9,795 bases of DNA from assembly GCA_020844525.1 (NCBI GenBank), contig JAJGAH010000058.1, positions 1 through 9,795 of the forward strand. The letters are read 5' to 3'. The notes beneath the pieces are model-generated. The model searched no databases and was not told the DNA's origin. It was given only the letters and a program-made list of their open reading frames with translations. This stretch comes from Eubacterium sp. (lineage in GTDB: Bacteria; Bacillota; Clostridia; Lachnospirales; Lachnospiraceae). The position numbers were made by a program, and so were the translations under genes. Positions 1 to 6,064 of the stretch are shown piece after piece; the stretch's first letter is position 1; each line of letters opens with the position of its first letter.

Positions 1-263
1 CCCTTATCCCCGTATGCTTCAAAGGCAGCTTTCAGCGCCCAGTTATCCGATTCGCTTCCGCAGGATGTAAAATAAATTTCATCCGTCCTGCTGCCGATTA
101 CGTGTGCGATGCTTTCCCTTGCCTTGTCGATTGCGGCCTTGCTTTCCTGCGCAATCCCGTAAATACTGGAGGGATTGCCGTAAAGCTCCGAAAAATAGGG
201 AAGCATCTCTGAGACAACCTCCGGTGCAGTTCGTGTAGTTGCCGCATTATCCAAATATATCAT
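1..263 (-). CDS. Cysteine desulfurase (NifS/IscS-like), 5' end only
   Basis: This is a pyridoxal-phosphate enzyme that takes sulfur from L-cysteine and passes it as persulfide to iron-sulfur cluster scaffolds or tRNA thiolation enzymes in the cytoplasm. The visible 87 residues begin MIYLDNAATTR, the hallmark opening of the NifS/IscS class V aminotransferase fold. They continue with YGNPSSIY and a TSCGSESDNWALK segment, matching the usual 'FTSGATESNN' cofactor-binding region. The start is ATG at 263-261, preceded by AGAAGG seven bases upstream. The lysine that binds the cofactor and the active-site cysteine loop lie outside the window, so IscS-type and NifS-type cannot be told apart. The gene lies 173 bases downstream of the iscR-like gene on the same strand, a classic arrangement for iron-sulfur assembly. 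The family call is firm. Confidence 0.93.
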   Translation of the reverse strand, partial: MIYLDNAATTRTAPEVVSEMLPYFSELYGNPSSIYGIAQESKAAIDKARESIAHVIGSRTDEIYFTSCGSESDNWALKAAFEAYGDK

Positions 264-436
264 GTCAGGTCCTTCTGAAATAAATAATGTATGAAATATC
301 TTAAATATCTGTAATCACGCCCGCAGATAGTCTGTATGCATTGCTTTTAAATGTCAAAGCTGATGTGTAAATGTTTTTTCTGAAAAGAGTACAAATACCG
401 AGGTATGAAAAACAAAGAATATTCCTGCTTACAGGT

Positions 437-955
437 TCACTGATAAACCCCATGGCTTTGTGCTTCCCGTATAATCTGGGCATTTTTTTCGTTTTCTGTC
501 CGCTCGGCTTTTATGATTTTGCGCTTTCTTTGTACGTCCTCCAGACTCTGGCTTTCTTCAACCAGCTCTGAAAGCCACACAGAATCAACAGCCTGCGCAA
601 TCGCGTCATTAATCCGTTTCCATACAAACTTGGATACGCAGGCATCCGCGCTGTCGCAGTCACTTCCATCAATTGCAGGGCACTCCACCGCCTCCAGGCT
701 TCCCTCCATGCAGCGAAGAATATCGCCTACGGAAATTTCGGATGCATCCCTGGCAAGGCGATAGCCTCCGCCGGCTCCGCGGACGCTGAGAACCAGCCCA
801 TCCTTTTTCATCATGCGGATCAGCTGTTCCAGGTAACTCTCAGAAATATTTTGTCTCTGTGCGATGCTCTGGGTAGAAACAGCCCCATCCTTTTCGTGGG
901 CAGCAAGATCGATCAGCGCACGCAGTCCATAACGGCCTCTTGTTGACAATTTCAT
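437..955 (-). CDS. iscR: Rrf2-family transcriptional regulator, IscR-like
   Basis: This 172-residue protein opens MKLSTRGRYGLRAL, the standard start of Rrf2 winged-helix regulators. The DNA-binding half (residues 1-70) includes the recognition region ISESYLEQLIRMMKKDGL and the wing VRGAGGGYRLA. A dimerisation helix follows. Cysteines at 82, 92, 100 and 106 lie where IscR proteins ligate a [2Fe-2S] cluster, so it is probably an iron-sulfur sensor rather than a cluster-free CymR. The charged C-terminal tail (from about residue 130) is longer than in Escherichia coli IscR. I chose ATG at 955 over in-frame TTG 967 and GTG 964 because homologues begin at this methionine and GGTG lies six bases upstream. 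The gene sits upstream of the desulfurase gene and probably represses both. The symbol reflects similarity and context. Confidence 0.9.
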   Translation of the reverse strand: MKLSTRGRYGLRALIDLAAHEKDGAVSTQSIAQRQNISESYLEQLIRMMKKDGLVLSVRGAGGGYRLARDASEISVGDILRCMEGSLEAVECPAIDGSDCDSADACVSKFVWKRINDAIAQAVDSVWLSELVEESQSLEDVQRKRKIIKAERTENEKNAQIIREAQSHGVYQ

Positions 956-1014
956 GGCAATCACCAAATCCTTTTACTGAAAAATATTTCCTACTGTTTT
1001 ACTCCGGTTTTTTT

Positions 1015-1043
1015 AGAATAGCATTGCCGCCATGCCGCGTCAA
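1015..1043 (-). promoter_or_regulatory. Probable sigma-A promoter of the iscR-like gene
   Basis: Read on the minus strand, a TTGACG -35 box (1043-1038) and a TATTCT -10 box (1020-1015) are separated by exactly 17 bases. Transcription would start near 1008 and run into the iscR-like gene. The stretch just downstream (about 985-1010) holds CCGGAGT and AGTAGG half-site-like pieces. The regulator might bind there for autoregulation, but the dyad is poor, so this is only a suggestion. Confidence 0.6.
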
Positions 1044-1046
1044 GTA

Positions 1047-1075
1047 TCGACAATAACTTTGCGTTGGTGTATCAT
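1047..1075 (+). promoter_or_regulatory. Probable sigma-A promoter of the DAHP synthase gene
   Basis: TCGACA (1047-1052) and TATCAT (1070-1075) each match the consensus at five of six positions and are 17 bases apart. Transcription would start near 1082, leaving a leader of about 83 bases before the ATG at 1165. The -35 box lies three bases from the -35 box of the divergent iscR promoter, so anything bound between them could affect both transcripts. Confidence 0.65.
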
Positions 1076-1091
1076 TACCGTAGCTTTTACA

Positions 1092-1150
1092 GTATGCATT
1101 GCCTTATGAAGCATACGACTCCAAGAAAGCTTCCGGTTGTAAAGAACCGG
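1092..1150 (+). promoter_or_regulatory. Leader of the DAHP synthase mRNA with two small hairpins
   Basis: The untranslated leader contains GTATGC (1092-1097) pairing with GCATAC (1111-1116), and CCGGTT (1133-1138) pairing with AACCGG (1145-1150) around a six-base loop. The second hairpin ends just before the AAAGGA ribosome binding site. Neither is followed by a T run, so they do not look like an intrinsic attenuator. A 19-codon frame (ATG 1094 to TGA 1153) spans both hairpins but encodes no aromatic residue cluster, so it does not look like a classic attenuation peptide. A role in translation initiation is possible but unproven. Confidence 0.3.
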
Positions 1151-1164
1151 TGAAAGGACAAGGC

Positions 1165-2199
1165 ATGAGTTTTACATTTATGGAAAATCTTCCCACTCCG
1201 GAAGAATTAAAGGAACGGATCCCGGTGTCAGAGAACCTGAAAAAGATGAAGGCATCACGGGATAAGGAAATCCGTGAGGTCATTCAGGGCACTTCTGATA
1301 AATTTCTCCTGATTATCGGTCCGTGCTCCGCTGATCACGAGGATTCTGTACTGGAATACATCGAACGCCTCGCAAAGGTTCAGGACAAGGTATCCGACAA
1401 GCTGGTGCTGATTCCAAGGATTTACACGAACAAGCCAAGAACAACCGGTATGGGATATAAGGGCATTATGCATCAGCCTGATCCTGAGGGAAAGCCGGAT
1501 CTGGAAGCCGGACTGATTGCAGTCCGCAAGATCCATATTCATGCAATGGAGCAGACTGGTCTGACCTCGGCCGATGAGATGCTCTACCCGGCCAACTGGT
1601 CTTATGTCGATGATCTTCTGTCCTATGTGGCAATCGGTGCCAGATCTGTAGAGAACCAGCAGCACCGTCTGACCGCCTCGGGAATCGAAATTCCTGTCGG
1701 AATGAAGAATCCAACCAGCGGCGATATGTCCGTCATGCTGAATTCCTGTATTGCGGCGCAGCATGGTCATACCTTCATTTACCGCAGTGCAGAGTACAAG
1801 ACAGATGGCAACCCGCTTGCACACTGTGTTCTTCGCGGAGCCACCAATAAACACGGAGAATCCGTGCCGAACTACCATTTCGAGGATCTGGAGCTGCTGC
1901 TCAAGCTCTATTCCGATACTACACTTGACTATCCGGCTGTTATCGTCGATACCAATCATTCCAATTCAGGAAAGAAGTATGATCAGCAGCCGAGAATTGC
2001 CAGAGAGGTTCTGAACAGCCGGAAATATGATCCCCGCGTCCGCAAGCTGGTAAAGGGGCTTATGATCGAGAGCTATCTGGAGCCCGGATGCCAGACCATC
2101 GGGGCAGAAAACCATGTCTATGGAAAATCCATCACAGATCCCTGTCTCGGATGGGATGAATCAGAAAGGCTGATCTACGAAATTGCCGCTCTTTGCTGA
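1165..2199 (+). CDS. 3-deoxy-7-phosphoheptulonate (DAHP) synthase, type I (AroF/AroG/AroH class)
   Basis: The enzyme condenses phosphoenolpyruvate with erythrose 4-phosphate, the committed step of the shikimate pathway in the cytoplasm. Its 344 residues match the E. coli AroG length and layout. Visible are IGPCSADHED (residues 51-60), the PEP-binding RIYTNKPRTT (85-94), GARSVENQQHR (158-168), PVGMKNPTSGD (177-187), DTNHSNSGKK (262-271) and MIESYLEPGCQ (300-310). Expected metal ligands are present as Cys54, His265, Glu302 and Asp325. I chose ATG at 1165 because AAAGGA lies six bases upstream and homologues start near here; the frame stays open upstream to a TTG at 1099, which I think is untranslated. 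Which aromatic amino acid inhibits it cannot be read from sequence. It stands alone, divergent from the iscR-like gene and convergent with the recombinase gene. Confidence 0.95.
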   Translation: MSFTFMENLPTPEELKERIPVSENLKKMKASRDKEIREVIQGTSDKFLLIIGPCSADHEDSVLEYIERLAKVQDKVSDKLVLIPRIYTNKPRTTGMGYKGIMHQPDPEGKPDLEAGLIAVRKIHIHAMEQTGLTSADEMLYPANWSYVDDLLSYVAIGARSVENQQHRLTASGIEIPVGMKNPTSGDMSVMLNSCIAAQHGHTFIYRSAEYKTDGNPLAHCVLRGATNKHGESVPNYHFEDLELLLKLYSDTTLDYPAVIVDTNHSNSGKKYDQQPRIAREVLNSRKYDPRVRKLVKGLMIESYLEPGCQTIGAENHVYGKSITDPCLGWDESERLIYEIAALC

Positions 2200-2201
2200 C
2201 A

Positions 2202-2253
2202 ATAAAAGAGACTGTCATACCGGTATATCAAACCGGGTGACAGTCTCTTTTAT
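2202..2253. terminator. Bidirectional intrinsic terminator between convergent genes
   Basis: A 16-bp perfect stem pairs 2202-2217 with 2238-2253. Its outer part is A-rich on the left and T-rich on the right, giving T runs on both strands. The 20-base loop contains a second small CCGG/CCGG pairing (2220-2223 with 2233-2236). It begins three bases after the DAHP synthase stop codon and lies 14 bases after the end of the recombinase gene on the other strand, so it should end both transcripts. Confidence 0.88.
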
Positions 2254-2267
2254 CAGCGATAGCTGCT

Positions 2268-3125
2268 TCATCCAATCATTCTGGCGTACATCTGTGTCGT
2301 AGAAATATCTGCATGCCCAAGCATCTGCTGAACGGTTTTGATGTCCATCCCCTTTTGCAGCTGGTGTGCAGCGAATGAATGGCGCATGGTGTGCGGTGTG
2401 ATATCCTTGTGGATCCCAGCCTCTGCTGCATAACCTTTCAAAAGCTTCCAGAATCCCTGCCGGCTCATCGGTGCTCCGGAACAGTTGCAGAAGATGTACG
2501 GACACTCCTTTCCCCTGAGAAGATGTGCGCGTGCAGAATCCAGATACTCTTCCACAACAATCCTCGTCCCCTGGTCCATCGGGATTCTTCTCTTCTTCCC
2601 GTGTTCGGTACATGTTATATAGCCGAGCTCAAGATTCACATCCCCCATCTCCAAATGAACCAGCTCGCTGACACGCATACCCGTGGTATAGAGAAGCCGC
2701 AGCATCGTCCTGTCCCGAATACCCTTGTCGGTTCTGCGGTCCGGCATCGCCAGCAGCCTGTCAGCTTCATCAACAGTCAGGATCTCCGGCGCTTTTTTCT
2801 CGACCTTCGGGGGTTTCAGGTTGTCCGAAGGATCGGCTGTGATCTGCTTGCTGCGAAGCAGATACTGAAACAGAGACCGCAAAGAGGCGATATTTCTGGA
2901 AACGGTTGCTGCAGATTTGTGACTTCTTTCCAGATAAATCAGGTACGAATTCAGATTGTTTTCCGTAACCTCACAGAAATCGCAGACCTCATGCTCTGCA
3001 AAATAATCCGCTGCCTTCTTCAGATCTCTCTCGTAGGAAATTTCTGTATTGTATGAAATTCCTCTCTCGTTGTGCAGATAACTAATGTATTCCTCGATCG
3101 TATTTTCCTGAATTGCATTTATCAT
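2268..3125 (-). CDS. Tyrosine site-specific recombinase, Xer-like, with a short C-terminus
   Basis: This 285-residue protein has the two-part Xer layout: an N-terminal SAM-like core-binding domain (about residues 7-95, with NTEISYERDLKK) and a catalytic domain (about 115-285). Catalytic residues are visible as Arg151 (TTGMRVSEL), Lys177 (EHGKKRR), His245 and Arg248 (PHTMRHSFAAH), His271 (LGHADISTT) and the nucleophile Tyr280. The protein ends five residues after the tyrosine, whereas typical XerC/XerD carry roughly twenty more forming a helix that docks into the neighbouring subunit. ATG 3125 is preceded by AGAAGG about ten bases upstream. It could be a chromosomal dimer-resolution recombinase or a stand-alone integrase/invertase; no phage genes or att sites are visible nearby. 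Confidence 0.85.
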   Translation of the reverse strand: MINAIQENTIEEYISYLHNERGISYNTEISYERDLKKAADYFAEHEVCDFCEVTENNLNSYLIYLERSHKSAATVSRNIASLRSLFQYLLRSKQITADPSDNLKPPKVEKKAPEILTVDEADRLLAMPDRRTDKGIRDRTMLRLLYTTGMRVSELVHLEMGDVNLELGYITCTEHGKKRRIPMDQGTRIVVEEYLDSARAHLLRGKECPYIFCNCSGAPMSRQGFWKLLKGYAAEAGIHKDITPHTMRHSFAAHQLQKGMDIKTVQQMLGHADISTTQMYARMIG

Positions 3126-3188
3126 AATACTTCAACCTTCTGTCTTATTAGTATTTATAAAAGCAATTCACCCTTCAAAACAGTGTAA

Positions 3189-3217
3189 ATTATACGTGAA
3201 AACGAACCGGATTGCAA
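3189..3217 (-). promoter_or_regulatory. Probable sigma-A promoter of the tyrosine recombinase gene
   Basis: On the minus strand TTGCAA (3217-3212) and a perfect TATAAT (3194-3189) are spaced by 17 bases. Transcription would start near 3182, some 57 bases before the recombinase ATG at 3125. Confidence 0.65.
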
Positions 3218-3227
3218 ATTGTCTGAT

Positions 3228-3241
3228 GCGCCGGAAGGCGC
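3228..3241. repeat. GC-rich hairpin upstream of the recombinase promoter
   Basis: GCGCC (3228-3232) pairs with GGCGC (3237-3241) around a GGAA loop. There is no T run directly after it on either strand, so it is a weak terminator candidate at best. It lies 11 bases upstream of the recombinase -35 box. Confidence 0.3.
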
Positions 3242-3300
3242 GCAAAATATGCTTTTTTCGGCATTGCAGACTAGATCTATTCAGTATATGCGATTATGTC

Positions 3301-3317
3301 TACCACATCTTGTGGTA
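3301..3317. promoter_or_regulatory. Perfect 7-bp dyad, possible operator
   Basis: TACCACA and TGTGGTA form a perfect inverted repeat around a three-base centre (TCT). It lies in the gene-free stretch 3126-3410, about 85 bases upstream of the recombinase -35 box. Its size and symmetry suit a dimeric regulator binding site. On the plus strand it is followed a few bases later by a run of six T, but no plus-strand gene ends here, so a terminator role is doubtful. Confidence 0.35.
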
Positions 3318-3343
3318 TTGGTGTTTTTTCACAAAATTACACC

Positions 3344-3397
3344 CGGCTTATTGGAAAAATTAGCAATCCGAAAAGAAGAAGCGTAAAGAATAAGCCG
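3344..3397 (-). repeat. 9-bp inverted repeat with long loop after the membrane protein gene
   Basis: CGGCTTATT (3344-3352) and AATAAGCCG (3389-3397) are perfect complements separated by 36 bases. On the minus strand they follow the stop codon of the small membrane protein gene by about 13 bases, and AATTTT comes shortly after. It may act as an mRNA 3' structure or weak terminator; the long loop makes this uncertain. Confidence 0.3.
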
Positions 3398-3410
3398 TTC
3401 TCTTTCACAA

Positions 3411-3893
3411 TCATTTTCCGGAGATATTGCCCCCTGCTTTGTCAAAAAGGCTTGGTTTATGCTCCTTCTTCTCTGTGTCCACATCATCCGCACCTGCCGT
3501 TCCATCGGCTTCTGACGGTTCAGCATCCCGCACCGGAACGCTGTCTGCCTGTCCCTGTGTGCCGTCGTCCTGCTGTGTGATCGCGGAAGCCGGGCTCTCC
3601 GCACTTCCTCCTGCATAGTCTGCACCTTCGTCGGTGCCGTCCTGCTCCCCGTCATCCGACGGATCAGCGGTATTTTCAGCCTTTACCGTGCCGACCAGAC
3701 TTTTCAGCGACCAGATACCTATGACAACCCCCACAGCGATAAAGACAGCGCCGAAAATAATAAACAGTATCTGCTTTTTTTCAGTGCTGTCCTTTAGTGC
3801 TTCGCTGATCACCTGCATTCCAAGGTAGATGAGGTATGCAGCAGCCGCGATGCGGACACCGTCCTTAAATTTGGAACCTCTGCTCATATCCAT
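3411..3893 (-). CDS. Small two-span membrane protein with long acidic tail, unknown function
   Basis: I do not recognise a family. From ATG 3893 the product has 160 residues. There are two probable membrane helices: residues 12-28 (VRIAAAAYLIYLGMQVI) and about 41-62 (ILFIIFGAVFIAVGVVIGIW). The remainder, roughly residues 75-150, is low-complexity and rich in Asp, Glu, Gly, Ala and Ser (for example DDGEQDGTDEGAD), ending in a basic segment KKEHKPSLFDKAGGNISGK. An AGGAGG ribosome binding site lies ten bases before ATG 3893; the in-frame ATG at 3887 is an alternative. The frame is open further upstream but reaches back into the activase gene, so the longer version is unlikely. It follows the activase gene by 59 bases and may be its last operon member or use its own -10 (TATAAT, 3927-3922). 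Confidence 0.65.
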   Translation of the reverse strand: MDMSRGSKFKDGVRIAAAAYLIYLGMQVISEALKDSTEKKQILFIIFGAVFIAVGVVIGIWSLKSLVGTVKAENTADPSDDGEQDGTDEGADYAGGSAESPASAITQQDDGTQGQADSVPVRDAEPSEADGTAGADDVDTEKKEHKPSLFDKAGGNISGK

Positions 3894-3921
3894 ATCCAAT
3901 ATTCCTCCTGAACATTTATTT

Positions 3922-3927
3922 ATTATA
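3922..3927 (-). promoter_or_regulatory. Possible -10 element before the small membrane protein gene
   Basis: A perfect TATAAT reads on the minus strand 28 bases upstream of ATG 3893, in the short gap after the activase gene. No convincing -35 box lies 16-18 bases upstream, so a separate promoter is only possible. Flanking AACATT and AATGTT could also pair into a weak hairpin. Confidence 0.25.
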
Positions 3928-3952
3928 GAATGTTTTCCCACTGAAAGCCAGA

Positions 3953-5722
3953 TCAATCGTCCATTGCAAACAGCGCGGCACCGATTGCTCCGCAAAGCTG
4001 CGCATATGGTGACACACGAATTTTCTCGCCAAGCCGCATGCTCAGAGCTTCTGTAACACCCTGATTACGGGCAACGCCACCTGTCATCATATAGGGGCCA
4101 CTGCCCTGCGCTCTTTTCACCAGTGAAGCCACCCTGTTGGCGATGGAGGTGTTCAACCCGTGGATGATATCGCTGGTCTGCGTGTTCCCGGCGATCAGAG
4201 ATACTACCTCAGATTCCGCAAATACAGTGCACATGCTTGAAATCTGAATGTCGTTTTTCCATTTCAGACCCATGCTGCTCATGTCCTCCAGGGACAGCTC
4301 CATCGTTCTGGCCATCATCTCAAGAAATCTGCCGGTGCCTGCGGCACATTTGTCATTCATGGTGAAATTCTGCACCATTCCATTTTCATCAATCCGGATC
4401 ACCTTGGAATCCTGTCCGCCGACGTCGATAATCGTGCGGACCTCAGGGTCCAGATAATGTGCGCCCCGGGCATGACAGGTAATCTCCGTAATGGCGTGAC
4501 TGCCCATTCCGATGCTGTCCCTTCCATAACCAGTGGTTACAATCTCTCGCAGATCGTTTCTTTCCAGGTGTGCTTTCAGAAGAGCCTCAGACAGAGCTTT
4601 TTCCGCACCGGATGCTGCGCCGGAGCCTGTCGGAACGACAGACCATCCAACGATGTTTTTGCGGGGATCCAGAATGACCACATCTGTGCTTGCAGACCCG
4701 CTGTCCAAGCCGGCTGTATAGTTTTTATTATATCCTGTATGATCCACCTGCTTCTCCTCCGCCTTCAGGTGCAGGCTCTCGGCGAATGCGTCGAGGCGTG
4801 TAGTGATCTGGCCGCTGTTCTGTGCGGTCCCATCCGTTTCGATTTTAAGAATGGGTTTATCTGCTGATTTCCGGAGACTGCTGTACTCAAAACCGTAGTA
4901 GTCACAGAACTTCATGGTGTGGTACACGATTCCCAGTGCATTCTGTCCCAGCGTTTTCCGCGGTGAAACATCTTCCATACGCATGCACGGCATCTGGTGC
5001 AGAAGTGCCCGGGCATAAGATCTGATCCAAATCTGTCTTTTCTCTTCTTCAATCTCTGCCTTCTGCAGTTCTGGGAATAATGCTGCGGGTACAGAGAGAA
5101 AGCGATTGCCGCCACAGGTATCGTCGCGCACAGATACGCCCATGCTTTTACGGAGAAGTTCCGGGAGATCTGTTCCGCTGTGTGCTCCCTGAAGACTGAT
5201 ATAGATCTGTTCGCCCTCTACTTTCTCCGGAGAATTGTGACAAGGGGTCCCTCCGGCTTCTGACGGATTCTTTAAAGGAGTTTCGTCTCCCGCAGAAGCA
5301 CATTTTCCGCAGCCGGAAGGAACTCCCGGCCATGCAGCAAGGGTCTTCTCCAGATCAAATGGAATCCCGCTATACGCCTCATAGGCATGAATCAGGCGTT
5401 CAATCTGTTTTTCCAGATATGTTACCTCTGCTTCTGCGTTTTTGTGCGGCAGGTCCAGTAAAAACAGGAACGACTGATTTCCCGAAAGCTTCAGGATGTC
5501 GTAAATTCTTTTTACAACATCACAGCAGCTGACCAGCACCAGTTCCTGCACCTCGGGGTTCGCGGCGGCCTCAAGAATACCCTTCCCGTATCCGCATATG
5601 TTCGGATGACTCAGGCTGTCTGCCGTATCCGAATTGGCGGTCATCCGCTCCAGTCTGGCTGTGTCCCTGCCAAATCCCGCAAAGACTTCCAGCGGTGTGT
5701 ATTTACACATATAATAAATCAT
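3953..5722 (-). CDS. Fused HgdB/D-like 2-hydroxyacyl-CoA dehydratase domain and ASKHA activase (HgdC-like)
   Basis: This 589-residue protein joins two parts that are usually separate. Residues 1 to about 330 resemble the dehydratase D-component: HPNICGYGKG (Cys43), VSCCDVVKRIYDILK (Cys66/67), DDTCGGNR (Cys203), PCMRM (Cys246), GIVYHTMKFCDYYGFEY (Cys273) and KIETDGTAQNSGQITTRL. Residues 335-589 form an activase ATPase: GLDSGSASTD phosphate loop, TTGYGRD, DVGGQDSK, NDKCAAGTGRF (Cys459), SSMCTVFAESEV (Cys498) and TGGVARN. The last two cysteines normally bind one [4Fe-4S] cluster shared by the activase dimer. Family knowledge says ATP hydrolysis drives one electron into the partner's cluster; the partner is probably the protein at 6065-7348. 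A variable linker (about 131-170) adds Cys138, 141 and 161. The ATG at 5722 follows GGAAGG by twelve bases. Confidence 0.88.
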   Translation of the reverse strand: MIYYMCKYTPLEVFAGFGRDTARLERMTANSDTADSLSHPNICGYGKGILEAAANPEVQELVLVSCCDVVKRIYDILKLSGNQSFLFLLDLPHKNAEAEVTYLEKQIERLIHAYEAYSGIPFDLEKTLAAWPGVPSGCGKCASAGDETPLKNPSEAGGTPCHNSPEKVEGEQIYISLQGAHSGTDLPELLRKSMGVSVRDDTCGGNRFLSVPAALFPELQKAEIEEEKRQIWIRSYARALLHQMPCMRMEDVSPRKTLGQNALGIVYHTMKFCDYYGFEYSSLRKSADKPILKIETDGTAQNSGQITTRLDAFAESLHLKAEEKQVDHTGYNKNYTAGLDSGSASTDVVILDPRKNIVGWSVVPTGSGAASGAEKALSEALLKAHLERNDLREIVTTGYGRDSIGMGSHAITEITCHARGAHYLDPEVRTIIDVGGQDSKVIRIDENGMVQNFTMNDKCAAGTGRFLEMMARTMELSLEDMSSMGLKWKNDIQISSMCTVFAESEVVSLIAGNTQTSDIIHGLNTSIANRVASLVKRAQGSGPYMMTGGVARNQGVTEALSMRLGEKIRVSPYAQLCGAIGAALFAMDD

Positions 5723-5757
5723 ATTTTCAGTTGGCCTTCCGTTCTTTTTCTTTCAGG

Positions 5758-5766
5758 CATAGCATG
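5758..5766 (+). repeat. Left 9-bp direct repeat (putative target-site duplication)
   Basis: CATAGCATG here is identical, in the same orientation, to 6020-6028. The two copies flank the quasi-palindromic element exactly, as expected for a duplication made on insertion. Confidence 0.6.
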
Positions 5767-6019
5767 ATGTCAGCGTCAAAAGATGTGAGATATTGAAATT
5801 GTCTTGAAATTCTCACGGTTTCGACAAGCAAGAAGTACTACGGTTCTTCAATTTTGCTAAAGACGTTCAGAAAAAGTCAAAACTCGCTGCATTCTGCAGC
5901 TCAGACAGTTGACTTTTTCTGAACAACGCAAAATTTCATCACCAAGTACTTCTAGCATGTCTGCAAATGTTCGAATTTTAAGACAATTTCTTAAACGCTT
6001 ACCTTTTTGATCCTGACAT
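5767..6019. mobile_element. MITE-like quasi-palindromic element, 253 bp
   Basis: The two halves of this stretch are imperfect reverse complements over nearly their whole length. Terminal repeats start ATGTCAG, then two variable bases, then TCAAAA, on both ends. Further matched blocks follow inward: an 18-base arm at 5795-5812 matching 5973-5990 at 17 of 18 positions; AAGTACT with AGTACTT (5834-5840/5945-5951); AATTTTGC with GCAAAATT (5850-5857/5928-5935); and a perfect 16-bp arm 5865-5880/5909-5924. The centre holds GCTGCA/TGCAGC around a three-base loop (5886-5900). It encodes no transposase; a 33-codon frame across the centre (5958-5857, minus) is probably a by-product of the palindrome. 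The element fills most of the 342-base gap between the two dehydratase-system genes, and its RNA would fold into one long hairpin that could attenuate or protect the transcript. Confidence 0.65.
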
Positions 6020-6028
6020 CATAGCATG
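6020..6028 (+). repeat. Right 9-bp direct repeat (putative target-site duplication)
   Basis: CATAGCATG is identical to 5758-5766. Because the element ends in ATG/CAT-like bases, the boundary could shift by about three bases, but the direct repeat itself is exact. Confidence 0.6.
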
Positions 6029-6064
6029 TATAATTTATATCATGCATCAGGCATTATTTTGGCC

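Noticed and set aside
395..406. ATACC-GA-GGTAT dyad between the iscR-like and desulfurase genes, considered as a regulator site or terminator
   Set aside because: The arms are only five bases with a two-base centre, too short for a terminator, and they do not match an IscR site I can recognise with confidence.
1099..1164. Upstream extension of the DAHP synthase frame to TTG 1099
   Set aside because: ATG 1165 has a well-spaced AAAGGA site and matches where the family begins; the extension crosses two leader hairpins and adds residues unlike the family.
1255..1959. Long minus-strand open frame opposite the DAHP synthase gene
   Set aside because: It is a shadow of a gene with all catalytic motifs on the plus strand; its product resembles no family I know.
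2379..3056. Long plus-strand open frame opposite the recombinase gene
   Set aside because: The minus-strand protein has the complete tyrosine recombinase active site; the opposite frame has no recognisable features.
3894..3995. Longer start for the small membrane protein gene
   Set aside because: The extension overlaps the end of the activase gene and lacks a good ribosome binding site, whereas ATG 3893 has a full AGGAGG.
5857..5958. 33-codon minus-strand frame across the centre of the palindromic element
   Set aside because: It lies within the inverted repeat, has no clear ribosome binding site, and its openness follows from the repeated sequence; I do not call it a gene.
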